64,000 nucleotides of DNA from Streptomyces humicola (GCF_024436035.1 NZ_JANFNG010000013.1:62001-126000); one strand, 5' to 3'; numbered from the stretch's first letter, positions 26,347 to 35,461 are shown. The notes: generated from the sequence alone by a model not told the origin. Made by a program: numbers and translations.

Positions 26347-27129
26347 ATGACAGCAGCAGCCCGCCTGGCCCGCACGGCACTCAAGGCCGGCTGCGCGGCG
26401 CTGCCCGCCCTCGCCGCAGTCCACGCCGCCCCCGTCGTCTCCACCTTGGGTCCGCTGCGCAACCGGCTCATGCCCGGCCTGTCCGGTGCCGGCCGCGCCG
26501 ACCACGTGGCGCTCACTTTCGACGACGGCCCGGACCCGCTGTCCACCCCGTTCTTCCTCAAAGTGCTGGACGACCACGGGATCCGTGTCACCTTCTTCGT
26601 CCTCGGTTCCATGGCCCGCAGATCGCCGGGGCTGCTGAAGGAGATGGCCGCCGCCGGGCACGAGATCGGCATCCACGGCTGGCTTCACCGGCCGCTGGTG
26701 TTGCGCGGCCCGCGCGCCACCTACGACGACTTCGCCCGGGCGCGCGACGGCGTCGCCGAGATCATCGGAGAGCCGCCCCGGCTCTTCCGCCCTCCGTACG
26801 GCGTGATGAGCACGGCGGCGCACGTCTCCGCGCGCCGCCTCGGGCTCACCCCAGTGCTGTGGACGTGCTGGGGCGAGGACTGGACCCGCAAGGCCACGCC
26901 GCACTCCGTCCACCGCACGGTCACCGCCGATCTGCGAGGCGGCGGCACCATCCTGCTCCACGACTCCGACTGCACATCGGCCCCGGGCGCCTGGCGCTCC
27001 ACCCTCGGAGCACTTCCGCTGCTCCTCGACACCTGCGCCCGCCGCGGCCTCGACGTCGGCCCGTTGCGCGACCACTTCACCGCGACGGCCGCGACGGCGT
27101 GCTGCGGCCGTACGGAGCAGCGCCGGTAG
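26347..27129 (+). CDS. Polysaccharide deacetylase (NodB homology, CE4)
   Basis: The 260-residue protein has the CE4 motifs TFDDGPDP (catalytic Asp and metal Asp), GIHGWLHRPL (H-x-x-x-H metal ligands) and RPPYG. The N-terminus (LARTALKAGCAALPALAAVHAA) is a possible signal or anchor segment. Likely substrates are N-acetylated wall or glycolipid sugars; the pairing with the MGDG-like glycosyltransferase suggests that the two modify one glycolipid. ATG 26347 is preferred over an upstream TTG. Confidence 0.88.
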   Translation: MTAAARLARTALKAGCAALPALAAVHAAPVVSTLGPLRNRLMPGLSGAGRADHVALTFDDGPDPLSTPFFLKVLDDHGIRVTFFVLGSMARRSPGLLKEMAAAGHEIGIHGWLHRPLVLRGPRATYDDFARARDGVAEIIGEPPRLFRPPYGVMSTAAHVSARRLGLTPVLWTCWGEDWTRKATPHSVHRTVTADLRGGGTILLHDSDCTSAPGAWRSTLGALPLLLDTCARRGLDVGPLRDHFTATAATACCGRTEQRR

Positions 27130-27141
27130 GGGGCCGAGCGG

Positions 27142-28353
27142 TCAGCGGGGTGTGAGCACCCCGGACTGCGCCGTACGCCCGCTGGTGCGGGTCATCAACG
27201 AGTGCGCCAGCACGCTGTAGAGGGTGTCGTTCGGGCCGTCCGCGATGCGCAGTCCGCGGATGTCGCGCAGCCGCTTCTCCATCGGGGTGCGGGAGGTGTA
27301 GCCCTCGCTGCCGTGCAACTGGAGGGCGAGGTCGACGGCGCGGAAGGCGGCGTCCGTGGCGAACGCCTTTGCGGCGGAACAGCCGGGGACGTCGATGTCG
27401 TCCTGGTCGATCCGTTCGAGGAGGGAGAAGCACCACGCGGTGGCCGCCTCGATCTCGGCCGCTGCGGCGCCCAGTCTGGCGGCGACGGAGGGTATGGAGG
27501 CGAGCGAGGAGCGGCCGACGGACCGCGCCTGCGCACGTGCGGCGGACTCCGTGATCGCGGCGTCGGCGGCGCCGAGGCAGACCAGGGCCATCATCACCCG
27601 CCACGCGGAGAAGTGCGTGTCGAAGATGCGGCGGCCGTCACCGGGGGCCGCGAGCAGGCAGTCCTTGCCCAGGCGTACGTCGACGAGGTGCAGGTGTCCG
27701 AAGCTCCAGCCCCTCATGCCCAAAGGGACCGTGGTCTCGGTCAGGACGCCCGTGGCGTCCATGGGCAGCCACACCGCGGAGAGCGGCACCTCGCGCAGGT
27801 CGCGCGTCTCCGCTGCGCCAGGCTCGACGATCTTGCAGAAGACGACGAAGCCCGTCGCCTCCTCGACCCTGCTGATCAGACCTTTCGTGCCGGAGAGCAC
27901 GAGATGGTCGCCATGGTCGAGCGCCACCGTCCGCAGACCGCCCAGGTCGGAGCCGGAGTGCGGCTCGCTGGACGCGACGCCGGCCAACTGGCCCTCGACG
28001 ACGACGCGTTCGCGGACCTGACGGACGACGTCGGGTGTTCCGTGGCGCAGAGCCATCGCGCCGTGACCCGAGCTGAACAGTTCGCGTGCGTCGCAGTCCC
28101 GTCGCCCGGCCAGGAACATCGCGAGCCCCTGGGCGACACGCCCGGACTGCCAGGGTGCCCCCGAGGACGCGACGTCCAGGCCGGTGAGCCCGGCTTGCGC
28201 GGCTTCCCGGCGCAGCGTCAGCCAGTCGGGTCGGGGATCGTCCTCCGTGAGCGGCGTCGGCAGCCGGCTGTCGAGGAAGGCCGTGATCCGGGAATGCAGG
28301 TCTTCGAGTCCGCGGTGTTTCGCGAGAAGCGGGGCAACTGCGTGGCAGAACAA
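27142..28353 (-). CDS. Acyl-CoA dehydrogenase family protein
   Basis: The 403-residue flavoprotein has the ACAD body: GVASSEPHSGSDLGGL for FAD contact, a middle beta domain, and the C-terminal LQLHGSEGYTSRTPMEKRLRD. The usual catalytic Tyr-Glu-Gly near the end reads ADGPNDT here, so the base may be Asp or lie elsewhere. TTG 28353 follows AAGGAGTATCCGCC; there is no better start. It lies downstream of the DapD-like gene on the same strand with a 155-bp gap. Substrate unknown. Confidence 0.8.
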   Translation of the reverse strand: MFCHAVAPLLAKHRGLEDLHSRITAFLDSRLPTPLTEDDPRPDWLTLRREAAQAGLTGLDVASSGAPWQSGRVAQGLAMFLAGRRDCDARELFSSGHGAMALRHGTPDVVRQVRERVVVEGQLAGVASSEPHSGSDLGGLRTVALDHGDHLVLSGTKGLISRVEEATGFVVFCKIVEPGAAETRDLREVPLSAVWLPMDATGVLTETTVPLGMRGWSFGHLHLVDVRLGKDCLLAAPGDGRRIFDTHFSAWRVMMALVCLGAADAAITESAARAQARSVGRSSLASIPSVAARLGAAAAEIEAATAWCFSLLERIDQDDIDVPGCSAAKAFATDAAFRAVDLALQLHGSEGYTSRTPMEKRLRDIRGLRIADGPNDTLYSVLAHSLMTRTSGRTAQSGVLTPR

Positions 28354-28508
28354 GGCGGATACTCCTTGAGCGATTGTGTCGGGAGTTGTCGGAAGAGCGC
28401 GAGAGGACGGAGGGCCGGGCGGTTCGCGCCTGGCGGCGTGCCGCTCGCGCAGCGGCGGAACGGGGCGCCGGATCTGATGGCCCGGCGCACGCTTTCCGGC
28501 GCACGTTT

Positions 28509-29351
28509 TCAGATGTGCGGCGCCTTTTCGCGCAGGACGTCGTTGAGCATTGCCTTGTCGTGGCGCTGACCGGGTTCTAGGCGCTTGATCACGAGAACGC
28601 ACGGCAGGCCGAAGGTGCCGCCGGCGAACTCGCGGGGCCGGGTGCCGGGAACGGCGACCGTCCACGCGGGGACCTCGCCCCTGCCGAGCTCGGCGCCGGT
28701 CGCGGCGTCGATCACGGGGATCGAGTCGGTGAGCAGCGCGCCCGCCCCGAGCACCGCGCCCGCGCCGACCCGGGCGCCGCTGTAGATCATGGATCGGGCG
28801 CCGACGAAGGCACCGTCCTCGATGACCACGGGCCTGGCGGTCGGAGGCTCGATCATCCCGCCGATGCCCACGCCGCCGGAGAGGTGAACGTTTCGGCCGA
28901 TCTGGGCGCAGGAGCCGATGCCGACCCACGAGTCGACCAAGGTGCCTTCGCCGACGTAGGAGCCGATGCCGATATGACTGGGCATCACCACGACGCCCGG
29001 GGCCTGGTAGCTGCCCCATCGGATGACGGCGCCGGGCGACACCTGCACGCCGGAGCCGGCGATTCCGGACTTCAGCGGAATCCGGTCCGCGCACTCGAAC
29101 GGCCCGAAGCCGCTCTCCGAGGGGCGGGCCAGCTTGTACAGCAGAAGAATTGCTGTCTTCAGCCATTCGTGGACCACGACGTCGCCGTCGACGAGCTCGG
29201 CGACCCGAGCCACTCCGGTGTCCAGAAGGTTTATCGCCTCTTTGACGGCGGCGAGAGCGGCGGGATCATCCGCGGTCAGCTCGGCTCGCCGTTTCCAGAG
29301 TTCTTCGATTTCACATTGCAGGGGTGCCGGGACGGAGGCACTGCGCGGCAT
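28509..29351 (-). CDS. dapD: 2,3,4,5-tetrahydropyridine-2,6-dicarboxylate N-succinyltransferase, proteobacterial type
   Basis: The 280-residue left-handed beta-helix acyltransferase resembles the E. coli DapD closely in layout: RRAELT near the N-terminus, LLDTGVARVAELVDG, VVHEWLKTAILL, then SWVGIGSCAQIGRNVHLSGGVGIGG. It would succinylate tetrahydrodipicolinate in lysine/DAP synthesis. Actinobacteria normally use a different, longer DapD, so this may be an accessory paralogue. ATG 29351 follows GAGAGGCGTGGA. The neighbouring acyl-CoA dehydrogenase and absence of other lysine genes leave its real role open. Confidence 0.85.
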   Translation of the reverse strand: MPRSASVPAPLQCEIEELWKRRAELTADDPAALAAVKEAINLLDTGVARVAELVDGDVVVHEWLKTAILLLYKLARPSESGFGPFECADRIPLKSGIAGSGVQVSPGAVIRWGSYQAPGVVVMPSHIGIGSYVGEGTLVDSWVGIGSCAQIGRNVHLSGGVGIGGMIEPPTARPVVIEDGAFVGARSMIYSGARVGAGAVLGAGALLTDSIPVIDAATGAELGRGEVPAWTVAVPGTRPREFAGGTFGLPCVLVIKRLEPGQRHDKAMLNDVLREKAPHI

Positions 29352-29447
29352 TCCACGCCTCTCTGTGACAGAAATCATTGGACGTGCCGTCACGTGCCGT
29401 GGAACGCCTGTTTTCCTGACCGGCCATCACGAGCAATGCGGCAGCCA

Positions 29448-29476
29448 ACCATACCCAGGGCGGGTGCATTCATCAA
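29448..29476 (-). promoter_or_regulatory. Predicted promoter of the dapD-like gene
   Basis: On the minus strand TTGATG (29476-29471), a 17-bp spacer and TATGGT (29453-29448) fit a sigma-70/HrdB promoter. Transcription would start near 29441, leaving a leader of about 90 nt. The surrounding 29460-29510 stretch is unusually A/T-rich for this genome, as expected for a divergent promoter region also serving alkB. Confidence 0.5.
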
Positions 29477-29548
29477 AAATGAAGAAATGGTAGAATATTT
29501 GACTACTAATGCGCCGGGAGGCGAGGAGAGCGGGAAGACGAGGAGAGG

Positions 29549-30199
29549 ATGAACGGCGAACTGTTTCCGCGCGGCAGCATGGACCTTGCCACCGGAGCCG
29601 TCCATGTGCCCGACTGGCTCGACCTCGCAGCCCAGCGCGAGCTGGTGACGGCATGCCGTGCATGGGCCCGGCCGCCTGCCGGGCTGCGGACGGTGCGCAT
29701 GCCACACGGCGGCGAGATGTCGGTGCGGCAGGTCTGCCTGGGCTGGCACTGGTTCCCGTACGGGTACGCGCGTACCGTCGCCGACGGCGGGGGCGAGCCC
29801 GTCAAACCGTTCCCGCCGTGGCTCGGCGATCTCGCACGCAAGGCTGTGGCGGAAGCTTACGGGCGGGCGAGCACCGAGCCGTACGACATCGCGCTCGTCA
29901 ACTTCTACGACGCGGGTGCCTCGATGGGCCTGCACCGCGACAGCGACGAGTGGTCCGACGCACCGGTGGTGTCGCTGAGCCTCGGCGACACCTGCGTCTT
30001 CCGGTTCGGGAACACCGAGACCCGCACTCGTCCGTGGACCGATGTCGAGCTGCGAAGCGGCGACCTGTTCGTCTTCGGCGGGCCCTCCCGTCTCGCCTAT
30101 CACGGAGTGCCCCGCACCCGCCCGGGTACGGCACCGCCGGAGCTCGGTCTGACCGGACGGCTGAACATCACCCTCAGGGTGAGTGGCCTGGACGGGTGA
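29549..30199 (+). CDS. alkB: AlkB-family 2-oxoglutarate/Fe(II) DNA-alkylation repair dioxygenase
   Basis: The 216-residue protein has the HxD iron motif in MGLHRDSDE, the distal His in AYHGVPR and the 2-oxoglutarate-binding GRLNITLR. It oxidatively demethylates 1-methyladenine and 3-methylcytosine in DNA. The NFYDAGASMGLHRD segment is typical of AlkB. ATG 29549 follows GAGGAGAGG. Divergent from the dapD-like gene. Confidence 0.92.
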   Translation: MNGELFPRGSMDLATGAVHVPDWLDLAAQRELVTACRAWARPPAGLRTVRMPHGGEMSVRQVCLGWHWFPYGYARTVADGGGEPVKPFPPWLGDLARKAVAEAYGRASTEPYDIALVNFYDAGASMGLHRDSDEWSDAPVVSLSLGDTCVFRFGNTETRTRPWTDVELRSGDLFVFGGPSRLAYHGVPRTRPGTAPPELGLTGRLNITLRVSGLDG

Positions 30200-30238
30200 C
30201 GAGCGGAACACCTGGTCCCGGCCGTGCGTTGAGCGGGC

Positions 30239-30685
30239 ATGACGGGAATCGACGAGCGCCAGGATGCGCTGCTGCAGCTGCTCACCGAAGTGGACGGCGG
30301 GGTCCTTGTCACCCTCAAGAGCGATGGGCGACCGCAGCTGTCCAACGTCATCCACGCATACGACCCCAAGGAACGGATCATCCGCGTCTCCGTCACCGAT
30401 GATCGTGCCAAGACGCGCAATCTGCGACGCGACCCACGCGCCGGCTACCACGTCACGACCGCCGACCGCTGGTCGTGGACGGTCGCGGAGGGCACCGCCG
30501 AACTGTCGGCCGTCGCCGCGGAACCGCATGATGCGGCCGTCGACGAACTCGTCGAGCTCTACCGCGCGATGCGCGGTGAACACCCGGACTGGCACGAGTA
30601 CCGCGCGGCGATGGTCAGGGACAGGCGCGTCGTCATGCGGCTGCACGTCGAGCGCGCCTACGGCCAGCCGAGGCAGCGCTCATGA
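30239..30685 (+). CDS. PPOX-class F420-dependent oxidoreductase
   Basis: The 148-residue split-barrel flavin/deazaflavin protein shows VLVTLKSDGRPQLSNV, RIIRVSVTDDRAKTRNLRRDPRA and the closing DRRVVMRLHVERAYG, all typical of actinobacterial F420H2-dependent reductases. The substrate is unknown. Its TGA overlaps the ATG of the MBL-fold gene (ATGA). Confidence 0.9.
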   Translation: MTGIDERQDALLQLLTEVDGGVLVTLKSDGRPQLSNVIHAYDPKERIIRVSVTDDRAKTRNLRRDPRAGYHVTTADRWSWTVAEGTAELSAVAAEPHDAAVDELVELYRAMRGEHPDWHEYRAAMVRDRRVVMRLHVERAYGQPRQRS

Positions 30686-31869
30686 CGGGCCGGCGGTCCA
30701 TGACCGGCAGGTGGCGGCCCCGGGCCTTCGGCTCCGAGCCGGAGGGCGAGCGGCGGGCACGCATCCAGCGCTCGCCGAACTACGCCGACGGCGCTTTCCG
30801 CAACCCCGTCGCCGTCGAGACCCTGCCGCGCGGATCGGCCTGGGCCTTCCTCCGTACCCAACTGCGCAAGTCCGACCGGATGCGCAGACGGCCTGCCGCA
30901 GCGCCCCCGGTGCACCAGCTGACCGCCGCCGAGCTCGCCGAACCGCCCGCCACCGGGCTGCGGCTGACCTGGATGGGTCACTCCAGCGTGCTCGCCGAGA
31001 TCGACGGGCGGCGAGTGCTGTTCGACCCGGTGTGGGGCGAACGATGTTCCCCGTTCTCCTTCGCCGGACCGCGCCGCGTGCATCCGACGCCGCTACCGCT
31101 GGGCGCCCTCGGCGACCTGGGACCGCTCGACGCGGTGGTCATCTCGCACGACCACTACGACCACCTCGACCTCCCGACGATCCGCCGACTCGTCCGCACC
31201 GGCACCGTGTTCGCCGTGCCGCTCGGCGTCGGGGCGCACTTGGAGCGCTGGGGCGTGCCGGCGGACCGGATGGCGGAGCTCGACTGGAACGAAACGGTGC
31301 AGATCGAGGGCCTCACCCTCACCGCGACCCCGGCACGCCACTTCTGCGGGCGCGCGATCAGGAACAGGCAGCGGACATTGTGGGCATCGTGGGTGGTCGC
31401 CGGGCCCGGCCACCGCATCTACCACAGTGGCGACACCGGCTACTTCCCCGGCTTCGCGGAGATCGGCGAGCGGCACGGTCCGTTCGACGCCACGATGATC
31501 CAGATCGGCGCGTACAGCGACTTCTGGCCGGACATTCACATGACGCCACCGCAGGGAGTCCAAGCCCACCGTGACCTGCAAGGACACAAGCCGCACGGTG
31601 TGATGGTGCCGATTCACTGGGGCACCTTCAACCTTGCCCCGCATCCCTGGGCCGAGCCCGGCGAGTGGACGAAGGATGCAGCCGAGGAGGCCGGACAAGC
31701 GGTGGCGTTCCCCCGGCCCGGCGAACCCTTCGAGCCTTCTGGGAAGCTCCCCGCAGACGCTTGGTGGCGAGCGGTATCCGTGCCTATCGCCCACCCGTGG
31801 CGCCGCTCCACGACGCCGGATGCCGCACCGGCCGCCCGGCGCGATCTCGACCTCGCGGGTGAGCGCTGA
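30682..31869 (+). CDS. MBL-fold metallohydrolase (NAPE-PLD/UlaG-like)
   Basis: The 395-residue protein has the zinc motif ISHDHYDHLD, TPARHFCGR, and IYHSGDTGYF with the bridging Asp, plus VPIHWGTF. The layout matches NAPE-PLD-like phosphodiesterases/lactonases. Substrate unknown. It overlaps the F420 gene by 4 bp and is translated with it. No signal peptide. Confidence 0.88.
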   Translation: MTGRRSMTGRWRPRAFGSEPEGERRARIQRSPNYADGAFRNPVAVETLPRGSAWAFLRTQLRKSDRMRRRPAAAPPVHQLTAAELAEPPATGLRLTWMGHSSVLAEIDGRRVLFDPVWGERCSPFSFAGPRRVHPTPLPLGALGDLGPLDAVVISHDHYDHLDLPTIRRLVRTGTVFAVPLGVGAHLERWGVPADRMAELDWNETVQIEGLTLTATPARHFCGRAIRNRQRTLWASWVVAGPGHRIYHSGDTGYFPGFAEIGERHGPFDATMIQIGAYSDFWPDIHMTPPQGVQAHRDLQGHKPHGVMVPIHWGTFNLAPHPWAEPGEWTKDAAEEAGQAVAFPRPGEPFEPSGKLPADAWWRAVSVPIAHPWRRSTTPDAAPAARRDLDLAGER

Positions 31870-31943
31870 CGCCGGGCATGAACGATCTCGCGACCATGGC
31901 GCGGTGGGTGGACGCCCCCCATCGCCGCGCCGCACGGTGTCGA

Positions 31944-33758
31944 TCACAGGCTCAGGTGGTACGGGAGCAGGCAGACGATGACGTCGCAGCGGGCGCTCAG
32001 AACGGTGGCGAGGAGAATGCCCCGCTGGTTCTGCAGGATCCGGTAGCGGCGGTGCCGGGGTTCAACCTGCGGGATGAGCACCGCGACCTGCCTGTTGTCG
32101 CGGGCGGCCCGCTCGACGTAGTCGACGACCGGGTGGATCAGCGAGTGATGGGGGCTGTCGATGATGTCGAGCCGTACGCCGGGGTTCCACTGCTCCCAAG
32201 CGGCGCGCATGGCATCGGCCTTGGCCGGGTCGGAGTGGACCGCCACCACGACGACCTCGCCACTCAGGGAGCGCGCAGCGGTGATCGCACGTTCGGCGAC
32301 CTTGCTCACCTCGCCCAGGGGAACGATCACCAGGCTGGTGGTTTCGGATGGTGGTGGTGGAATGCGGCCGAGCATGAGCTCGGCGCCGACGGCGGTGTAG
32401 TAGCGCTCGATCCGGGCGAACAGCAGCATCATCAGCGGAACCGCGAGGACGACGACCCAGGCTCCGGCGAGGAATTTAGTGGCAAGCAGGACGATGCCCG
32501 CGACGGCGCTGAGCATGGCCCCGGTGCCGTTGATCACCGCTCGCACCACCCACCCATCGGGGCGCAGCTTCGTCCAGTGCCGCACGAGTCCGACCTGGCT
32601 GATGGTGAATCCGATGAATACCCCGATCGCGAACAGCGGGATCAGCCGCTGGGTGTCGCCGCCGACGGCGATCAGCAGCGCGAGGGACAGCAGGGCCAGG
32701 GCGACGACGCCATAGCGGTGCACCGGCCGTTCCGCACGCAGCGCGAGCAGATGCGGCAGGCGGTGGTCCTTGGCGAGCAGGCTCATCAGCACCGGCAGGC
32801 CGCCGAAGCTGGTGTTGGCGGCGAGGCCGAGTACCAGGGTGACGAGGAGGTTGGTGGCGTAGTACGCCCAGCCGGTGCCGTAGGCGGCCGCGGTCAGCTG
32901 GGCCAGGAGCGTCACGCCGCCGCGCGGAGCCACATGGTAACGGCGGATCAGCACCGACAGCCCGATCAGCATGACGCCGAGCAGCATGCCAAGCATCAGT
33001 TCGGTGGCCTGCGCTCGCTTGACGCGCGGCGTGCGGAACATCGGCACGGCGTTGGCGATGGCCTCCACCCCGGTCAGCGCGGAACATCCCGCTGAGAAGG
33101 ACTTCAACACCAGCAGCACGCTCAGCGCTTGCGTGACGTGGACGGACTGGTTCGTGCCGACCGCTGCGGCGGGGTGGGTGCGCAGCAGCCCCACGATGAC
33201 GACTCCGAGCACGCTCACGACGAAGAGCACCATCGGCAGCATCAGCGCCCGGGCGCTGTCCGCGACACCACGCAGGTTCACGGCGGTCAGCAGGGCCAGT
33301 CCGATCATGCAGATGAGCAGGAGGTGATGGGCGAGTGGGGGGAAGGCCGATGCGAGGCTGGCGGCGCCTGCGGCGAGACTCACCGCGACGGTGAGCGTGT
33401 AGTCGACCACCAGGCTGGCCGCCGCCAGCAGGCTCACCCGTGTGCCGAGATCCTTCTTCGCCACCGCGTACGCGCCGCCGCCGTCCGGGTGAACGGCGAT
33501 CACCTGGCAATAGGAGATGACGAGCACGCCGAGCAGCCCGGCAATGACCAGCGTGATGGGCAGCGCTGCGGTGATGGCCCCTGACCCGGCGGCCACCAGC
33601 GTGACCACGATCGCCTCGGGGCCGTACGCCACCGAGCTCAGTGCGTCCAGCGAGAGGGCGGCCAGCCCCTCGATGCTGGTCAGATGGGACTTGCCGCCCT
33701 CGCCGTGAAGCCGCGGAACCTTCGGGTGAGTCTTCCTGGAAGCCAGTCCGAACGTCAC
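31944..33758 (-). CDS. APC-family permease, KimA-like potassium transporter
   Basis: The 604-residue protein has about 12 hydrophobic segments and a long cytoplasmic C-terminal domain of about 150 residues, the architecture of the KimA/YdaO potassium importers. The N-terminal HLTSIEGLAALSLDALSSVAYGPEA and the PDGGGAYAVAKKDLG segment fit that family. GTG 33758 follows a GAGGGTGGA box. KimA in Bacillus is controlled by c-di-AMP; I see no ydaO riboswitch upstream here. A plain amino-acid permease is the alternative. Confidence 0.82.
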   Translation of the reverse strand: MTFGLASRKTHPKVPRLHGEGGKSHLTSIEGLAALSLDALSSVAYGPEAIVVTLVAAGSGAITAALPITLVIAGLLGVLVISYCQVIAVHPDGGGAYAVAKKDLGTRVSLLAAASLVVDYTLTVAVSLAAGAASLASAFPPLAHHLLLICMIGLALLTAVNLRGVADSARALMLPMVLFVVSVLGVVIVGLLRTHPAAAVGTNQSVHVTQALSVLLVLKSFSAGCSALTGVEAIANAVPMFRTPRVKRAQATELMLGMLLGVMLIGLSVLIRRYHVAPRGGVTLLAQLTAAAYGTGWAYYATNLLVTLVLGLAANTSFGGLPVLMSLLAKDHRLPHLLALRAERPVHRYGVVALALLSLALLIAVGGDTQRLIPLFAIGVFIGFTISQVGLVRHWTKLRPDGWVVRAVINGTGAMLSAVAGIVLLATKFLAGAWVVVLAVPLMMLLFARIERYYTAVGAELMLGRIPPPPSETTSLVIVPLGEVSKVAERAITAARSLSGEVVVVAVHSDPAKADAMRAAWEQWNPGVRLDIIDSPHHSLIHPVVDYVERAARDNRQVAVLIPQVEPRHRRYRILQNQRGILLATVLSARCDVIVCLLPYHLSL

Positions 33759-34357
33759 TCCACCCTCACCTGGCCCCTCGCGGCCGCCCGGCGCCGCGCC
33801 CACGCCGAGCGCCGGGCGCTGCAGCGTCCCATTCCCTCAAAGGTCCCTCAACGGTTCATCAGCAGCTCATCAGCAGAGCTCCGTTGCGTACGGCAATCGT
33901 CCACCAACATCGACGCGCCGCAGGCTGCCATCGCCCGCTGTTCGCTCTCCTGGCCGACAACTCCGGTCGGCCGAGAAGCTGCGGCGGTGCGGCCGGGGCC
34001 GATCCCTGCTGGTTGTATCGCGTGCTGCGCTCGCCGACGCCGTGTTGTGCCACTGATGGTCGGAGCGGCGCAGGGCGGTGGAACGTCCCAGCGCCGACCC
34101 TACGGTGCCACGGACCTGTGGCCGCGTCTCAGTACCGGCCGCACGCGCAGGTCGGCGGTTCGCACGGCGGGGACGGCAGCACGGGCCTGTCCATCGTCGC
34201 CCAACTCGCCCAGAACTGGGGCGTCCGCTGCACCGCCACGGCGTGTTCCGCCACAGCCACCACGTCCTCGGTGCGAACGTCGCATTTCACCCAGTCCTGC
34301 CTCCGGTCGAGTATCCGACCGATTACGCTCGGTGGCCGACGATGGGAAGGGGCTGCG
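33759..34357. other. 600-bp gap between KimA-like gene and DUF1275 gene
   Basis: This divergent gap should hold promoters for both genes. It carries no intact coding sequence that I can support. Part of it (34130-34268) translates to a fragment like the end of an ATP-binding protein, listed separately. No riboswitch or strong hairpin was recognised near the KimA-like start. Confidence 0.5.
34130..34268 (+). pseudogene. Possible remnant of an RsbW-like ATP-binding protein
   Basis: One + frame reads GSTGLSIVAQLAQNWGVRC, which resembles the G2 box and following strand of Streptomyces HATPase_c_2 proteins (compare GGRGLLLVGALARAWGV in the intact gene at 18667-19104). There is no N box, no start and no matching 5 prime part. 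The call rests on one short motif. Confidence 0.3.
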
Positions 34358-35080
34358 GTGGAGCCTCGTAGGGAGTTGGGCGGTGGCCCGGCGACGGTGA
34401 CGCGTGTCGCGGTGGTGGTGCTGGTGGCCGCGTCCGGATCGGTGGAGGCCATCTCGTTCACCGCGCTCGACCATGTCTTCGCCGGCGTCATGACGAGCAA
34501 TCTGGCGTTGCTGGGCATGGCGATCGGCCGGGCCCGCGGTACGGATGTCGCCGCGGCGCTCCTGGCGCTGGCGGGGTTCGGCGCGGGCGCGGCGGTGGTT
34601 GCCTGGGTGACCCACGGTCGAGCCGAATCCGGCGTGACCTGGCCGCCGCGCGTGATGTTCTGCCTGGCGGGTGAGGCGGTGCTGCTGGCGGTGGGCGCGG
34701 GAGTTTGGGCCGCCTCGGGCGGCGCGCCCGGTGAGATGGCCAGGGATGCGTTGCAGTGCGGGGCGGCGGCGGCGATGGGCGGACAGGCGGCGGCGATGGT
34801 CGCGGCCGGCCGGGCCGCCGCCCCCACGACGTACCTGACGGGCACGCTTGCCACGTACATCGTGCGCGGCCTGGGCAGCGCCTCGGCGCGGCCCGATGGG
34901 TGGGTGCCGGCCAGGCTGGGGGCACTGATTGCTGGTGCTGCGGCGGCCATGACTTTGCGCCGGGCCGCACCAACGTGGGCCGGCGTGCTCCCCTTCGCGC
35001 TCGTCACGGCCGCCATGCTGATCGCTGCGGGGCCGCTCCTGGTACCACGGTCGGCGCCGGACGGTCCGTCCGAGGGTTAG
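34358..35080 (+). CDS. DUF1275 (YoaK-family) membrane protein
   Basis: The 240-residue protein has about six hydrophobic segments and the family signatures SVEAISFTALDHVFAGVMTSNLALLG and PTTYLTGTLATYIVRGL. DUF1275 proteins are inner-membrane proteins of unknown function. GTG 34358 follows GGGAAGGGGCTGCG. Its 3 prime end faces the lactate dehydrogenase relic. Confidence 0.85.
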   Translation: MEPRRELGGGPATVTRVAVVVLVAASGSVEAISFTALDHVFAGVMTSNLALLGMAIGRARGTDVAAALLALAGFGAGAAVVAWVTHGRAESGVTWPPRVMFCLAGEAVLLAVGAGVWAASGGAPGEMARDALQCGAAAAMGGQAAAMVAAGRAAAPTTYLTGTLATYIVRGLGSASARPDGWVPARLGALIAGAAAAMTLRRAAPTWAGVLPFALVTAAMLIAAGPLLVPRSAPDGPSEG

Positions 35081-35140
35081 CAGGGCTGCTGCCTTTGCGG
35101 GCAGCTGATGTGACGGGTCGAAGGGCCTCGGCACGACCGC

Positions 35141-35440
35141 TCACGTTGTGCCGGTTGTGCCGGTCGCGATGGCCTGCTCGGCCGCGTCGCGCAGGACGGC
35201 GGCGCTGCGGGTCAGCGCCTCGCGCTCGTCCGCGGTCATGGCGGGCTCGTGCATCTGCTGGACGCCACCGGCGCCCGGGAACAGCGGCGCGGCATAGCGC
35301 ATGTCGGCAGCAACGCCCGCGGCGCGATGGGTGTTGTCGATCACCACGATCTGACGGCACATTCCCCCGCGTTCGACCAAGGACAGCACCGCCGCGGCTC
35401 CCACCGCGCCCACGCCGACAACGCCGACCTTCACTTCCAT
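35141..35440 (-). pseudogene. Lactate/malate dehydrogenase with large internal deletion
   Basis: The 99-residue frame starts as an L-lactate dehydrogenase Rossmann domain (VGVVGVGAVGAAAVLSLVERG, then VVIDNTHRAAGVAADMRYAAPLFP) and then jumps to the family's C-terminal helix (MTADEREALTRSAAVLRDAAEQA). About 200 residues including the substrate Arg and catalytic His are absent, so it cannot be an active dehydrogenase. The frame stays open. ATG 35440 follows CCGGAGGTG. It lies just after the encapsulin gene. Confidence 0.75.
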
Positions 35441-35461
35441 CACCTCCGGCTGCGGTGGTCG

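Noticed and set aside
27142-30199. Tabtoxin-like beta-lactam cluster, suggested by the DapD homologue and a 2-oxoglutarate dioxygenase
   Set aside because: There is no beta-lactam synthetase or peptide ligase, and the dioxygenase is a clear AlkB repair enzyme.
33759-34100. ydaO/c-di-AMP riboswitch before the KimA-like gene
   Set aside because: Reading the minus strand showed no conserved ydaO core; only ordinary GC-rich sequence.
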